A stretch of 64,000 nt of DNA from JBKBKC01 sp046294265 (GCA_046294265.1 JBKBKC010000009.1:1-64000), one strand, 5' to 3'. Counted from the stretch's first letter, positions 16,281 through 25,310 are shown. Notes: generated by a model from the sequence alone, not told the origin. A program made the numbers and translations.

Positions 16281-17204
16281 ATGATTCTCTGCTGCGGCGA
16301 GGCGCTGGTCGACATGCTGCCCCGCGTGACCACCGGGGGCGAGCCCGCCTTCGCCCCCTATGCCGGGGGTGCCGTGTTCAACACCGCCATCGCGCTGGGG
16401 CGCCTCGGGGTGCCCTGCGGGCTCTTCTCGGGCCTCTCGACCGACCTGATGGGCCAGCTCCTGGTGGATACGCTTGCCGCCTCGCAGGTGGATACCGGGC
16501 TCGCCGCGCGCTCCGCCCGCCCGACCACGCTCGCCTTCGTGACGCTGGTTGAGGGCCAGGCGCGCTATGCCTTCTATGACGAGAATACCGCTGGCCGGAT
16601 GCTCGCCCCCGCCGACCTGCCCGCCCTGCCCAAGGCCGTGACCACGCTTTTCTTCGGCGGCATCAGCCTGGTGAACGACCCCGCCGCCTCAACCTATGCC
16701 ACGTTCCAGGCGCGGGCGGCGGATGCGGGCCGCGTCACCATGCTCGACCCCAACATCCGCCCCGGCTTCATCACCGATGAAGCCGCCTACCGCGCCCGCA
16801 TCGCGGCCATGACCGCGCGCGCCCAGATCGTGAAACTCTCCGACGAAGACCTGCACTGGCTGGAAGGGGCGGGTGACCCCGCGACCCTCGCGCGCGCGGT
16901 GCTGGCGCGCGGGCCCCGTCTTGCCTTCATCACCGAGGGCGCAAGGGGCGCCCGCGCGGTCACTGCCACGCAGGACCGCTTCGTCGCCGCCACCCCGGTC
17001 ACCGTGGCCGATACCGTGGGCGCGGGCGACACCTTCAACGCGGGCGCCCTGGCCGCGCTGCATGCCGCAGGGGCGCTGACCCCCGCCGCCCTCGCCGCCC
17101 TGCCCGATGCCACGCTCGATGCGGCCCTCACGCTCGGTACCCGGGCCGCTGCTGTCACCGTGTCGCGCCCCGGGGCCAACCCGCCCTGGGCGCATGAGCT
17201 GTGA
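16281..17204 (+). CDS. PfkB-family carbohydrate kinase, fructokinase-like
   Basis: This 307-residue cytosolic sugar kinase has the PfkB N-terminal signature (GGAVFNTAIALGRLG, substrate loop) and the C-terminal ATP/anion-hole signature DTVGAGDTFNAGALAAL, whose second Asp is the catalytic base. The opening MILCCGEALVDMLP is shared with fructokinases and 2-keto-3-deoxygluconate kinases. Fructokinase is the best guess from the opening residues, but sugar specificity cannot be read with confidence. It is followed closely by dtd, whose ribosome binding site overlaps its stop codon region. Confidence 0.85.
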   Translation: MILCCGEALVDMLPRVTTGGEPAFAPYAGGAVFNTAIALGRLGVPCGLFSGLSTDLMGQLLVDTLAASQVDTGLAARSARPTTLAFVTLVEGQARYAFYDENTAGRMLAPADLPALPKAVTTLFFGGISLVNDPAASTYATFQARAADAGRVTMLDPNIRPGFITDEAAYRARIAAMTARAQIVKLSDEDLHWLEGAGDPATLARAVLARGPRLAFITEGARGARAVTATQDRFVAATPVTVADTVGAGDTFNAGALAALHAAGALTPAALAALPDATLDAALTLGTRAAAVTVSRPGANPPWAHEL

Positions 17205-17214
17205 GGGCCTTCCC

Positions 17215-17658
17215 GTGCGGGCCGTCGTCCAGCGCGTCGCCTCCGCCTCGGTCACGGTCGAGGGCCAGGTCATCGGCCAGATCGGGCCTGGCCTGCTGAT
17301 CCTTCTCTGCGCCATGCAGGGCGACACGCCCGCACATGCCGACCGCCTGGCCGAGAAGATCGCCAAACTGCGCATCTTCAAGGACGATCAGGCCCGGATG
17401 AACCTTTCCCTGCGCGATACCGGCGGCGGCGCGCTGGTGGTCAGCCAGTTCACCCTTGCCGCCGACCTGCGCGGCAACCGCCCCGGCTTTTCCACCGCGG
17501 CACCGCCCGATCAAGGACGCGCCCTCTGGCTCAGCTTCATTGCCGCCCTCGCCGCCCGCAGCATCCCCACCGCCCAAGGCGAATTCGGCGCGGACATGGC
17601 GGTGTCGCTCCTCAACGACGGCCCCGTGACCATCGTCCTCGATACCGACACCCTCTGA
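17215..17658 (+). CDS. dtd: D-aminoacyl-tRNA deacylase
   Basis: Dtd removes D-amino acids mischarged onto tRNA. The protein begins MRAVVQRVASASVTV and contains LVVSQFTLAADLRGNRPGF, with the SQFTL motif holding the catalytic Thr region. It also contains the cross-dimer Gly-Pro motif region SLLNDGPVTIVLDT. At 147 residues it is full length. I start at the GTG at 17215 because GAGGG lies 7 bases upstream and the protein then begins exactly as the family does. It is coupled to the preceding sugar kinase gene. Confidence 0.95.
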   Translation: MRAVVQRVASASVTVEGQVIGQIGPGLLILLCAMQGDTPAHADRLAEKIAKLRIFKDDQARMNLSLRDTGGGALVVSQFTLAADLRGNRPGFSTAAPPDQGRALWLSFIAALAARSIPTAQGEFGADMAVSLLNDGPVTIVLDTDTL

Positions 17659-17667
17659 CCGCCCCCG

Positions 17668-17724
17668 TTTCATCTTGGCCCAAATATCCCGGGGGGCGCC
17701 GAAGGCGGGGGGCAGCGCCCCCCT
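17668..17724. repeat. AAATATCCC intergenic element, copy 2, with G/C hairpin
   Basis: The convergent gap between dtd and the acyl-CoA synthetase gene holds CATCTTGGCCCAAATATCCC followed by a G-run, then GCCGAAGGC and a hairpin GGGGGGCAGCGCCCCCC (17706-17722). The hairpin could terminate transcription from both sides. Confidence 0.75.
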
Positions 17725-17733
17725 GGCCCGGCG

Positions 17734-19626
17734 TCAGGACCATTCCCACGGCCGCACATGCGATCCCAGCACCGCGTTCACCGCCGCATCCTCCACCGGG
17801 GCCTGCTTGGACAGCCGCGCCACCAGCCCGCGCTTCTTGTCCTCAACCACGCTGTCCACCCGCGCGGGGATCCCCGCCGAGGCTAGCTCCTGGTCATAGA
17901 CGCGGGTGATTGCCAGCCGCCGCAGGTCGGGTTTGAACACCTTGCCCACGGCGGTCTTGGGCAGTTCGGACAGCACCTCGATGTGCTTGGGCAGGGCCGC
18001 GCGTTCGTGAATGTGGCCTGCGGCATAGGCCATCAGCTCATCCACCGTCGCGCCCTTTCCGGCCACCAGTTCGACGTAGGCGCAAGGGATCTCGCCCGCA
18101 TGGGCATCCGGCTGGCCAATGGCGCCCACAAAGGCCACCGCCTCATGGCCCATCAATGCCTCCTCGATGATCGCGGGGTCGATGTTGTGCCCGCCCCGGA
18201 TGATCAGGTCCTTGGCACGCCCTGTGATGAACAGATACCCCTCGGCGTCAAGCCGCCCCAGATCGCCCGTGCGCAGGTAGCGGCCTTCGGCGAACAGGCC
18301 CTTGTTCTTGTCCACCTCGGTATAGGTCGACCCCTCGAACACGCCCGGATTGCCCACGCAGATCTCGCCCACCTCATCCACGCCGCATTCGCGCTGCACC
18401 GACCCGTCGCCATCTGCATGCAGGATGCGCACACGGGTATAGGGAAGGGGCAGGCCCACCGAGCCTATCTTCTTGGCCCCCTCGGGCGGGTTGCAGGACA
18501 CAAGGCAGGTGCATTCGGTCAGGCCATATCCCTCGATGATCTGCACCCCCGTCGCCTCCTCGAACCGCCGGTAAAGTTCCAACGGCAGGGGGGCGGAACC
18601 CGAGAATGCGCCCCGCAGGGACGAGATGTCGGCGTTGATCGGCCGCTGCATCAGCGCCGACAGCGCCGTGGGCACGGTGATGAGGTAGGTGCAGCGGTAG
18701 CGTTCGATCAGCTTCCACAGATTGTCGAACACCCCCTCGCCCCGGTATCCCTGCGGGGTGGGGAACACCACATGCGCGCCGGATGCGATCATCGACATCA
18801 GGATCGGATAGGCCGCAAAGACGTGGAACAGCGGCAGCGGGCACATCACCACGTCCGAGGCATTGAACATCAGGTTGGCACCCAGCCAGCCGTTGTAGAT
18901 CATGCCGCTGGCCTTGTGCTGGGCCACCTTGGGCATGCCGGTCGTGCCGCCGGTATGGAAATAGGCGGCCACGCGGTCGGCGGTATCGTCGGTAAAGGTC
19001 AGCCGGTCCGACGGCTGGCGCGCCGCTTCGGCGCTGAAATCCTTGACATTGGCCGTGTGGCCCACCGGGTTCTTCGGCCGGATCAGCGGCACGATCCACG
19101 ACTTCGGCGGGCTGAGGTAGCGGTTCAGGTCCACCTCCAGCACCGTCTTGACGCCGGGCGCGAACTTCACCGCCTCGGCCACCTTCTGCGGCAGGTCGGT
19201 CTTGGGAAAGGCCCGCAGCGTGACCACCACCCTGGCCTTCGTCTCGCGCAGGATGGCGCTGATCTGGTCGGCCTCGAGCAGCGGGTTGATCGGGTTCACG
19301 ATCCCCGCCACCGCCCCCGCCGCCAGCACCACGGCGGTTTCCATGCTGTTGGGCAGGATATAGGCCACCACATCCTGCGGCCCCACGCCCAGGGACCGGA
19401 ACAGGTTCGCGGCCTGCGTCACCTGGGCATGATACTGCGCCCAGGTCAGCGTCTCGCTCTTGTCCTGCGGACCCGAGGTCAGCTGAAAGGTGATCGCGGG
19501 CTTTGAGGCGTGCTTGGCCTTCGCCTCGCCCAGGAATTCATAGATCGTGCGGGCGACCTTGCGGTCTGCCCAAGCGGCCTCGGCCTCGATGCGGTCACGG
19601 TCTGCAACGGACGCAAAAGCACCCAT
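17734..19626 (-). CDS. Acyl-CoA synthetase (AMP-forming)
   Basis: This 630-residue adenylate-forming ligase activates a carboxylic acid to its CoA ester through an acyl-adenylate. Visible signatures are FHTGGTTGMPKVA (P-loop-like motif), IIEGYGLTECTC, RYLRTGDLGRLDAEGY and FITGRAKDLIIRGGHNIDP. The C-terminal catalytic Lys region is LPKTAVGKVFKPDLRR. Substrate chain length is unknown; it resembles a long family of alphaproteobacterial fatty or aromatic acyl-CoA synthetases. I start at the ATG at 19626, which has GGAGGA 5 bases upstream; the frame extends to 19677. Confidence 0.9.
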   Translation of the reverse strand: MGAFASVADRDRIEAEAAWADRKVARTIYEFLGEAKAKHASKPAITFQLTSGPQDKSETLTWAQYHAQVTQAANLFRSLGVGPQDVVAYILPNSMETAVVLAAGAVAGIVNPINPLLEADQISAILRETKARVVVTLRAFPKTDLPQKVAEAVKFAPGVKTVLEVDLNRYLSPPKSWIVPLIRPKNPVGHTANVKDFSAEAARQPSDRLTFTDDTADRVAAYFHTGGTTGMPKVAQHKASGMIYNGWLGANLMFNASDVVMCPLPLFHVFAAYPILMSMIASGAHVVFPTPQGYRGEGVFDNLWKLIERYRCTYLITVPTALSALMQRPINADISSLRGAFSGSAPLPLELYRRFEEATGVQIIEGYGLTECTCLVSCNPPEGAKKIGSVGLPLPYTRVRILHADGDGSVQRECGVDEVGEICVGNPGVFEGSTYTEVDKNKGLFAEGRYLRTGDLGRLDAEGYLFITGRAKDLIIRGGHNIDPAIIEEALMGHEAVAFVGAIGQPDAHAGEIPCAYVELVAGKGATVDELMAYAAGHIHERAALPKHIEVLSELPKTAVGKVFKPDLRRLAITRVYDQELASAGIPARVDSVVEDKKRGLVARLSKQAPVEDAAVNAVLGSHVRPWEWS

Positions 19627-19718
19627 GGTTGTCCTCCTCCCCTGAACTCTGCCCCCCGTTTTGGCCGGGGGTTTCACATGTTCCAGCGAAGATGCGGACT
19701 TTTCCCCCTTGCCGCAAC

Positions 19719-19744
19719 AAAAACCGGCCCCCGCAAGGGCCGGT
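19719..19744 (-). terminator. Intrinsic terminator of the Kbp/LysM gene
   Basis: On the minus strand ACCGGCCC (19744-19737), a six-base loop and GGGCCGGT (19730-19723) form an 8-bp stem followed by a T-run at 19723-19719. It lies 22 bases after the Kbp stop codon, the expected place for a Rho-independent terminator. Confidence 0.88.
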
Positions 19745-19766
19745 CAACGCAACGTCAGATACCCTG

Positions 19767-20207
19767 TCAGCCGCGCGGAATACGCAGCATCTGGCCGGGA
19801 TAGATCTTGTCGGGATGGGTCAACATCGGCTTGTTGGCCTCGAAAATCTCCGCATATCGGTTGGCGTTGCCCAGATGCGCCTTGGCGATGGCGGACAGCG
19901 TGTCGCCCTTGGCCACCGTGTGGAACAGTGGCGCCTCCACCGTCTCTGCCTCGACCTCGGCCACGCCTTCGACGTTGCCCACGGCCAGGATCACCTTTTC
20001 CTTGACCTCCGCCGAGGCATCACCGCTGACCGTTACCTTATCGCCTGTGACCGAGATCGTCAGGCCCTCGGTCTCCAGCCCCAGCGCATCGACCTCGGCG
20101 CGCAGACGGTCCGCCGCCGCAGCCGGATCGTCGGGCAGCGTGCCCGCTTCGGCCTTGGAACCGAAGAGCGATTTGCCCGCATCCTTGATGAAACCCCAGA
20201 CACCCAT
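19767..20207 (-). CDS. kbp: BON and LysM domain protein (Kbp/YgaU-like)
   Basis: The protein has 146 residues, close to the 149 of E. coli Kbp. The N-terminus is MGVWGFIKDAGKSLFG, then a BON domain (about 45-92, ISVTGDKVTVSGDASAE...VGNVEGVAEV) and a C-terminal LysM domain (about 96-145, HTVAKGDTLSAIAKAHLGNA...IYPGQMLRIP). E. coli Kbp is a cytoplasmic potassium-binding protein linked to osmotic stress. No signal peptide is visible, which agrees. It is a single-gene unit followed by a strong terminator. Confidence 0.9.
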   Translation of the reverse strand: MGVWGFIKDAGKSLFGSKAEAGTLPDDPAAAADRLRAEVDALGLETEGLTISVTGDKVTVSGDASAEVKEKVILAVGNVEGVAEVEAETVEAPLFHTVAKGDTLSAIAKAHLGNANRYAEIFEANKPMLTHPDKIYPGQMLRIPRG

Positions 20208-20344
20208 CGTGAAACTCCTATCTCACACGCCGCCGGAACGAGCGGCCCGGCGCAGGATGTGCCCGTGACAGATTGCACCCGCACTGACATAGGGCAGCCC
20301 GTCACGTGGAAATTCGCGCGAAGTTCCCCCTTCCCGCCGAGGGG

Positions 20345-22132
20345 TCAGGCCGCCAGCCCATCGGTGAACTGCAACCTAGCGAGGCGCGCATAAAGCCCGC
20401 CCTCGGCCACCAGCGCATCATGCGTGCCCTGCGCCACGATCCGGCCCTGATCCAGCACCACGATCCGGTCGGCCTTTTTCACCGTGGCGAGGCGATGCGC
20501 CACCACCAGCGTCGTGCGGCCCTGCGCCAGCCGCTCCACAGCGTCCTGCACCGCGCGCTCGCTCTCGGCATCCAGCGCCGATGTCGCCTCATCCAGCAGC
20601 AGGATCGGCGCATCGCGCAGGATGGCCCGCGCGATGGCGATGCGCTGCTTCTGCCCGCCAGACAGCATCACGCCGCGTTCGCCCACATAAGTCTCATATC
20701 CTTGCGGCAGGGCCATCAGGAAATCGTGCGCGGCCGCCGCCCGCGCCGCGGCCTCCACCTCGGCCTCGGTGGCATCGGGGCGGCCGAAACGGATATTCTC
20801 GCGCGCGCTTGCCGCAAAGATCACCGGGTCTTGCGGCACCATGGCAATGGCGCTGCGGAACTCGGCGCGGGTCATCCGCGCGATGTCCACGCCGTCGATG
20901 GTGACGCGCCCCGACTGCGGATCGTAGAATCGCAACAAAAGCTGCAGGATCGTCGTCTTGCCCGCCCCCGACGGCCCCACCAGCGCCACCGTCTCGCCGC
21001 GCCGCACGATCAGGTCCACCCCGTCCAGCGCCGAAACCTCGGGCCGCGCGGGGTATCGGAACTGAACCGCGTGAAACGCGATCTCGCCTCGCACCGGGCG
21101 TGGCAGCGACACGGGCTGCGCCGGGTCCTGCACCGCATCCTCGACGGTCAAGAGTTCCACCAGCCGCTCTGTCGCCCCCGCCGCACGCTGCAATTCGCCC
21201 CAGATCTCGGACAGCGCCCCCACCGATCCCGCCACCATCACGGCATAGATCAGGAACTGGATCAGCTCGCCCGGCGTCATGGTGCCCGCGCGCACGTCGC
21301 GCGCGCCCACCCAGAGCACGCCCACGATGCCGCAGAACACCAGAAAGATCACGATCACCGTCATCACCGCCCGCGTCTGCACCCGCTTCAGCGCGGTGTC
21401 AAAGCTGCGCTCGGTCATCCGGCCAAAGGCGCTGCGGCTGGCTGCCTCATGGGTGAACGCCTGCACCGTCTGCACCGAGGACAGCGCCTCGGAGGCATTG
21501 CCCGAGGATTGCGCGATCCAGTCCTGGTTTTCGCGGCTCAGCACCCGCAGCCGCCGCCCCAGCACCACGATGGGCACGATCACCGCCGGCACGATCAACA
21601 GCACAAGGCCCGTCAGCTTGGCCGAGGTCAGCATCAGCGCGATCAGCCCGCCTGACAACAGCAACACGTTCCGCAGCGCGACCGACACGGACGATCCCAT
21701 CACCGAAAGGATCAGCGTGGTGTCGGTGGTGATGCGGCTCAACACCTCGCCGGTCAGGATACGCTCGAAAAACGTGGGCGACATGCCCAGCACACGGTCG
21801 AAAAGCGCCCGCCTGATGTCGGCCACGACCCGCTCGCCCAGCCGGGTCACAAGATAATACCGCAGCCCCGTGCCCACCGCGAGCAGCGCCGCGATCCCGA
21901 GGGCCGCCGCGAAATACTGGTCCAGCAGGGCCGCGTTGTCGGCGCCAAATCCGTCGACCACCCGCCGCACCGCAAGGGGCAGCGCCAGCGATACCATCGC
22001 CGTCAGGACCAGTGCGGCCAGCGCCAGCCCGAAGCCCGCGCGATAGGGCCGCATGAAGGGCACCAGACCCCGCAGGGCACCCACGCGCTTTGACTTCGCG
22101 CGGTCCTCTGCATGTGACGCCGTTTCTGCCAT
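20345..22132 (-). CDS. ABC exporter half-transporter (MsbA/ATM-like)
   Basis: This protein of about 595 residues has an N-terminal six-helix transmembrane domain (about 30-310) and a C-terminal ATPase. The ATPase shows GPSGAGKTTILQ (Walker A), LSGGQKQRIAIARA (signature), ILLLDEATSALDAESE (Walker B) and a VVAHRLATV H-loop. It acts as a homo- or heterodimer in the inner membrane and exports lipids, drugs or other amphiphiles; cargo cannot be told. I use the ATG at 22132 because the MAETA opening seems natural. Its GAGGA is very close (2 bases), so the ATG at 22165 remains possible. Confidence 0.88.
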   Translation of the reverse strand: MAETASHAEDRAKSKRVGALRGLVPFMRPYRAGFGLALAALVLTAMVSLALPLAVRRVVDGFGADNAALLDQYFAAALGIAALLAVGTGLRYYLVTRLGERVVADIRRALFDRVLGMSPTFFERILTGEVLSRITTDTTLILSVMGSSVSVALRNVLLLSGGLIALMLTSAKLTGLVLLIVPAVIVPIVVLGRRLRVLSRENQDWIAQSSGNASEALSSVQTVQAFTHEAASRSAFGRMTERSFDTALKRVQTRAVMTVIVIFLVFCGIVGVLWVGARDVRAGTMTPGELIQFLIYAVMVAGSVGALSEIWGELQRAAGATERLVELLTVEDAVQDPAQPVSLPRPVRGEIAFHAVQFRYPARPEVSALDGVDLIVRRGETVALVGPSGAGKTTILQLLLRFYDPQSGRVTIDGVDIARMTRAEFRSAIAMVPQDPVIFAASARENIRFGRPDATEAEVEAAARAAAAHDFLMALPQGYETYVGERGVMLSGGQKQRIAIARAILRDAPILLLDEATSALDAESERAVQDAVERLAQGRTTLVVAHRLATVKKADRIVVLDQGRIVAQGTHDALVAEGGLYARLARLQFTDGLAA

Positions 22133-22309
22133 CGTCCTCGCCTGCGCTCGACTGTCGGGTGGCATCCCGTCTAGGGGCGGCTTCGCGCAGAGGCAAGCGC
22201 CAGCATGGACGCACCCCGCCGCACGGCAAGGGGGCCGCGCCCTGCGGCGCGACCCCCATAGACAATCCCAAAGCTGCGGGCCGGACCGTCCGCTCCGGGC
22301 GAAAGCCGC

Positions 22310-22564
22310 TCAGGCGCGCTTGATCAGCCGGATCAGATACAACAGCACCACCGCCCCGACCGTCGCAAACACGATCGAGCCCAGGATGCCCGAACCGGCG
22401 CCCACGCCCAACCGCGGCACGATCAGCCCGGCGACAAAGGCCCCGACAATGCCCACCACGATATTGCCCAGAAGGCCGAATCCGTATCCCTTCACGATCT
22501 GCCCGGCCAGCCACCCGGCCACCGCACCGACCAAAAGCACCACCAGCAAGCTTTCCAACGCCAT
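22310..22564 (-). CDS. GlsB/YeaQ/YmgE family stress membrane protein, copy 1
   Basis: This 84-residue, very hydrophobic protein has three predicted membrane segments and the glycine-rich motifs GAVAGWLAGQIV and GLLGNIVVGIVGAFV that define the transglycosylase-associated/GlsB family. Members are induced by stress or stationary phase; biochemical function is unknown. The ATG at 22564 has AGGAG 7 bases upstream. It lies about 450 bases from a paralogue of the same length at 23018-23272, with a monooxygenase-like gene between. Confidence 0.88.
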   Translation of the reverse strand: MALESLLVVLLVGAVAGWLAGQIVKGYGFGLLGNIVVGIVGAFVAGLIVPRLGVGAGSGILGSIVFATVGAVVLLYLIRLIKRA

Positions 22565-22661
22565 CACACATCTCCTGCGACATTTATCCAGCGCGAAAAG
22601 TGGCAGGATTCCGCAGGCGCATACTGATGCAGGTTAGGGTGATGCCGCCCTTGCCGCAACG

Positions 22662-22976
22662 TCAGGCGAGGCCGACCACGTCATACATGACCGGCTCGAA
22701 CCGCGCGCAGAGGCGGGCGAATAGGCGGTTGCGGTCGCGCATCTCGGGGGTGCGCAGCATCGCCATGAAATCCTCGCGCCGTCGCCATTGCGAATAGTTT
22801 GCGATGCGGGTCTGCGCGTCGTTCATGTGCAGCGCCGCACTCAGAAATCCGGGCTGGTGGCGGATCACCTCGTCATAGGCGGCCTGCAGCGCCTCCATCA
22901 GGTCCGCTGCGGTGCCCGGCGTCACCTCGAAGGTGGTGATGACGGTCTGCCCGTCGAAATCCGCAACGATCCGCAT
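22662..22976 (-). CDS. Antibiotic biosynthesis monooxygenase (ABM)-like domain protein
   Basis: At 104 residues this is a single ferredoxin-like ABM domain: TVITTFEVTPGTAADLMEAL, HQPGFLSAALHMN and an IANYSQWRRREDF segment, matching the family's typical Y-x-x-W motif. Members include quinone monooxygenases, haem-degrading enzymes and proteins with no catalysis shown. The ATG at 22976 is preceded by a G-rich tract 6 bases upstream. It lies between two GlsB paralogues on the same strand and may share their transcript. Confidence 0.8.
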   Translation of the reverse strand: MRIVADFDGQTVITTFEVTPGTAADLMEALQAAYDEVIRHQPGFLSAALHMNDAQTRIANYSQWRRREDFMAMLRTPEMRDRNRLFARLCARFEPVMYDVVGLA

Positions 22977-23017
22977 GTCCGGTCCCCCCCTTGTTCGGGC
23001 CCGATCATGCCACGGGT

Positions 23018-23272
23018 TCAGACCTTGCGCACGATCTTCACGATGCCCAGAAGGATCACCGCGCCCAGCGTGGCCGTGATCACCTGACGCGCCAGCCCGA
23101 CCCCAAGGCCGATTCCCAGATAAGGCACCACCGCGCCACCCAGAACCGCGCCCGCCACGCCCACAACGACATTGCCGAACAGGCCATGACCCCGGCCCAC
23201 CACGATCCGCCCGGCCAGCCAGCCCGCGACACCCCCCACGATCAGGATCGCCAGCAGCGAAATCGGTCCCAT
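23018..23272 (-). CDS. GlsB/YeaQ/YmgE family stress membrane protein, copy 2
   Basis: This 84-residue protein has three membrane segments and the family motifs GGVAGWLAGRIVVG and GLFGNVVVGVAGAVLGG, clearly paralogous to the gene at 22310-22564. I start at the ATG at 23272 because GGAGGT lies 4 bases upstream; a longer frame reaches 23401 but adds an unrelated polar stretch. It is divergent from the cold-shock gene across about 200 bases, so both may be stress regulated. Confidence 0.87.
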   Translation of the reverse strand: MGPISLLAILIVGGVAGWLAGRIVVGRGHGLFGNVVVGVAGAVLGGAVVPYLGIGLGVGLARQVITATLGAVILLGIVKIVRKV

Positions 23273-23475
23273 CCGCACCTCCACGTCCGCGCTCCGCGCG
23301 CGTGGCACGGACCGGAAATTCCTTGCAATTATGGCGCTTTCCGTCCATGGATAAAGGGCGACGTTATCTCTATCGACCTGTCTTCCGTCTCCCCGACGCA
23401 ACAGCCTTCGATCTACGCTGACGTGCCGGGCCGCCGCAATTCCGCGGGCGGCGAGACAGAAATGGAGAGTTCACG

Positions 23476-23682
23476 ATGGCCAAGGGCACCGTGAAATGGT
23501 TCAATGAAACCAAAGGCTATGGCTTTATCGCCCCGGAAGGCGGCCGCAAGGACGTGTTCGTGCACATCACCGCGCTGGAGCGCGCCGGTCTGCGCAGCCT
23601 GAAAGACGGACAGGCCGTGACATTCGACATCGAAGCCGGCCGCGATGGCCGCGAATCGGCGACGAACCTCGCGCTCGCCTGA
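23476..23682 (+). CDS. Cold-shock-domain protein (CspA family)
   Basis: This 68-residue OB-fold RNA-binding protein has RNP1 (KGYGFI) and RNP2 (VFVHI), preceded by the usual MAKGTVKWFNETKG. It acts as an RNA chaperone. The ATG has GGAGAG 6 bases upstream. The gap to the divergent GlsB gene leaves up to 200 bases of upstream DNA, enough for the long 5' leader typical of csp genes. A clear terminator follows at 23704. Confidence 0.95.
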   Translation: MAKGTVKWFNETKGYGFIAPEGGRKDVFVHITALERAGLRSLKDGQAVTFDIEAGRDGRESATNLALA

Positions 23683-23703
23683 GTCGCGCGTGACATTCGC
23701 GGG

Positions 23704-23736
23704 GGGCGGGGTCGGACATCCCCGCCCTTTGCACTT
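23704..23736 (+). terminator. Terminator of the cold-shock gene
   Basis: GGGCGGGG (23704-23711) pairs with CCCCGCCC (23720-23727) across an 8-base loop and is followed by TTTGCACTTTT. It lies 22 bases after the stop codon. Confidence 0.82.
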
Positions 23737-23748
23737 TTCGGCCCGGTG

Positions 23749-24189
23749 TCAGGCCGCCTGATACACCAGCCGGTCGCGCAAGGCATGCTCGAACCCGACG
23801 CGCAGGCTGACGGCCGAGATGGGCGAGCGCAACAGGATCGGCAGCGACGGACCCTCGGGGAAGGTCTGCACAACCACCTCGCGCGAGATCAGGATGACCT
23901 TGGTGTGTTCCGCCGACCGGCCCATCATCGCCAGTGCGCGCCGGCCTACCTCCAGCCCGCCGTAAGCATCGCATTCCATGATGAAGAGGCCATAGCCGAT
24001 GGCGTCGGACTGCATCGCCTCGATGGCAGCGAACAGATCAGCCTCGGCCTCGATCAACCCGCCAAAGCCCGCGATGCGGTCAGCGATCCGCCCCGGCCCC
24101 TCGCCGCCATTTGGTGAAAGCAGCATCACCCGCACACCCCAACCCACAAGGGCGGAACTTTCACTGTCGATCTGACGAAACACCTGCAT
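23749..24189 (-). CDS. Hypothetical protein, response-regulator-receiver-like
   Basis: The 146-residue protein starts at MQVFRQIDSESSALVGWGVR. The segment YGLFIMECDAYGGLEVGRRA has the layout of the receiver phosphorylation strand and following helix (Asp then Gly-Gly-x-E). The late RSPISAVSLRVGFEHALRD replaces the usual Lys-Pro loop. It may be an atypical or degenerate receiver with no output domain. I recall similar uncharacterised Rhodobacterales proteins. The start at 24189 is chosen from this similarity; the upstream Shine-Dalgarno is weak. It is divergent from the esterase gene. Confidence 0.6.
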   Translation of the reverse strand: MQVFRQIDSESSALVGWGVRVMLLSPNGGEGPGRIADRIAGFGGLIEAEADLFAAIEAMQSDAIGYGLFIMECDAYGGLEVGRRALAMMGRSAEHTKVILISREVVVQTFPEGPSLPILLRSPISAVSLRVGFEHALRDRLVYQAA

Positions 24190-24377
24190 TTGCCCGAACC
24201 CCAAGATATGGTTGTCTCTCCAAGTCCCATCAGACCCGCCGGTGAGGGCGGGATTGAGACGCTGCCGGGCAATTTTCCCGTTCGCCTGGCCCCGAATATG
24301 GCCGCGCTGCGGCATCGGAGGTGGCGGCACCCCGCCCGCGCCACAATCGGGGGCAGGAAACGGGGTCGGAGAACAGA

Positions 24378-25310
24378 ATGACCGAATCGCATTACCGGAC
24401 CCTTATCGACGATGCGACCCGGGCCTTCATCGCGCGCACCGACGCGCACTATCCGCCCCACGCCGCGACCTTTACCGTCGCCGAGCAGCGCCGCGTCTAC
24501 GACGCGCTCTGCGCCGCGTTCCGACAGCCGCGTCCTGCCGGTGTCACTGTGCAGGATGCCCCGTCGGGCGGCGTGCCCGCCCGGCACTACACCTGCGGGG
24601 CGTCGCGGGCGCGAGTTGTCTATTTCCACGGCGGAGGCTTTGTGGTCGGCGGCCTCGACAGCCATGACGACATCTGCGCCGAGCTTTGCGCCGCAACGGG
24701 CCTCGACGTTACCAGCGTCGATTACCGCCTCGCCCCGGAACACCTGCACCCTGCCGCGTGTGACGATGCGCGGGCAACCGCCCATGCGGCGCTGCGGGAC
24801 GGTCCGGTGATTCTCGCAGGCGACAGCGCAGGGGGCAATCTGGCGGCCGGTGCGGCCCATGCGCTGCGTGGCCACCCCAATTTGCGGGGCCAGCTGCTGA
24901 TCTACCCGGGCCTTGGCGGCAATACCGAAAGGGGCAGCTACCTGCGCCATGCCGAGGCCCCTATGCTGACGCGGGCCGATGTGCTCGCCTATGGCCGGTT
25001 GCGCCACGGCGGGCCACCGCCCCAGGGCGACCCGACCGCCTCGCCGCTGCAAGACCGCAACTTCGCGGGCCTGCCTCCCACGGCGATCTTCACCGCCCAG
25101 TGCGACCCGCTGTCCGACGACGGCCGCGATTACCGCGATGCGATCCTTGCTGCGGGGGGCCGCGCAACCTGGACCGAAGAGCCGGGCCTTGTGCACGGCT
25201 ACCTGCGCGCGCGCCACACCGTGCCCCGCGCCGCCGACAGCTTTGCCCGCATCATCGCAGCACTGGCCCGGATGGCGCGGGGGGTGGACCCTGCCCCCGG
25301 CCCGGCCTAG
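24378..25310 (+). CDS. Alpha/beta hydrolase, hormone-sensitive-lipase family
   Basis: This 310-residue esterase has the HSL oxyanion motif YFHGGGFVVGG, nucleophile elbow LAGDSAGGNLAAG (Ser), an Asp in AQCDPLSDDGR and a His in PGLVHGYLR. Such enzymes hydrolyse short acyl esters in the cytosol. No signal peptide is seen. The ATG at 24378 follows GGAGAACAGA, with GGAG 6 bases upstream. The M3 peptidase gene follows at 32 bases and may be co-transcribed. Confidence 0.92.
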   Translation: MTESHYRTLIDDATRAFIARTDAHYPPHAATFTVAEQRRVYDALCAAFRQPRPAGVTVQDAPSGGVPARHYTCGASRARVVYFHGGGFVVGGLDSHDDICAELCAATGLDVTSVDYRLAPEHLHPAACDDARATAHAALRDGPVILAGDSAGGNLAAGAAHALRGHPNLRGQLLIYPGLGGNTERGSYLRHAEAPMLTRADVLAYGRLRHGGPPPQGDPTASPLQDRNFAGLPPTAIFTAQCDPLSDDGRDYRDAILAAGGRATWTEEPGLVHGYLRARHTVPRAADSFARIIAALARMARGVDPAPGPA

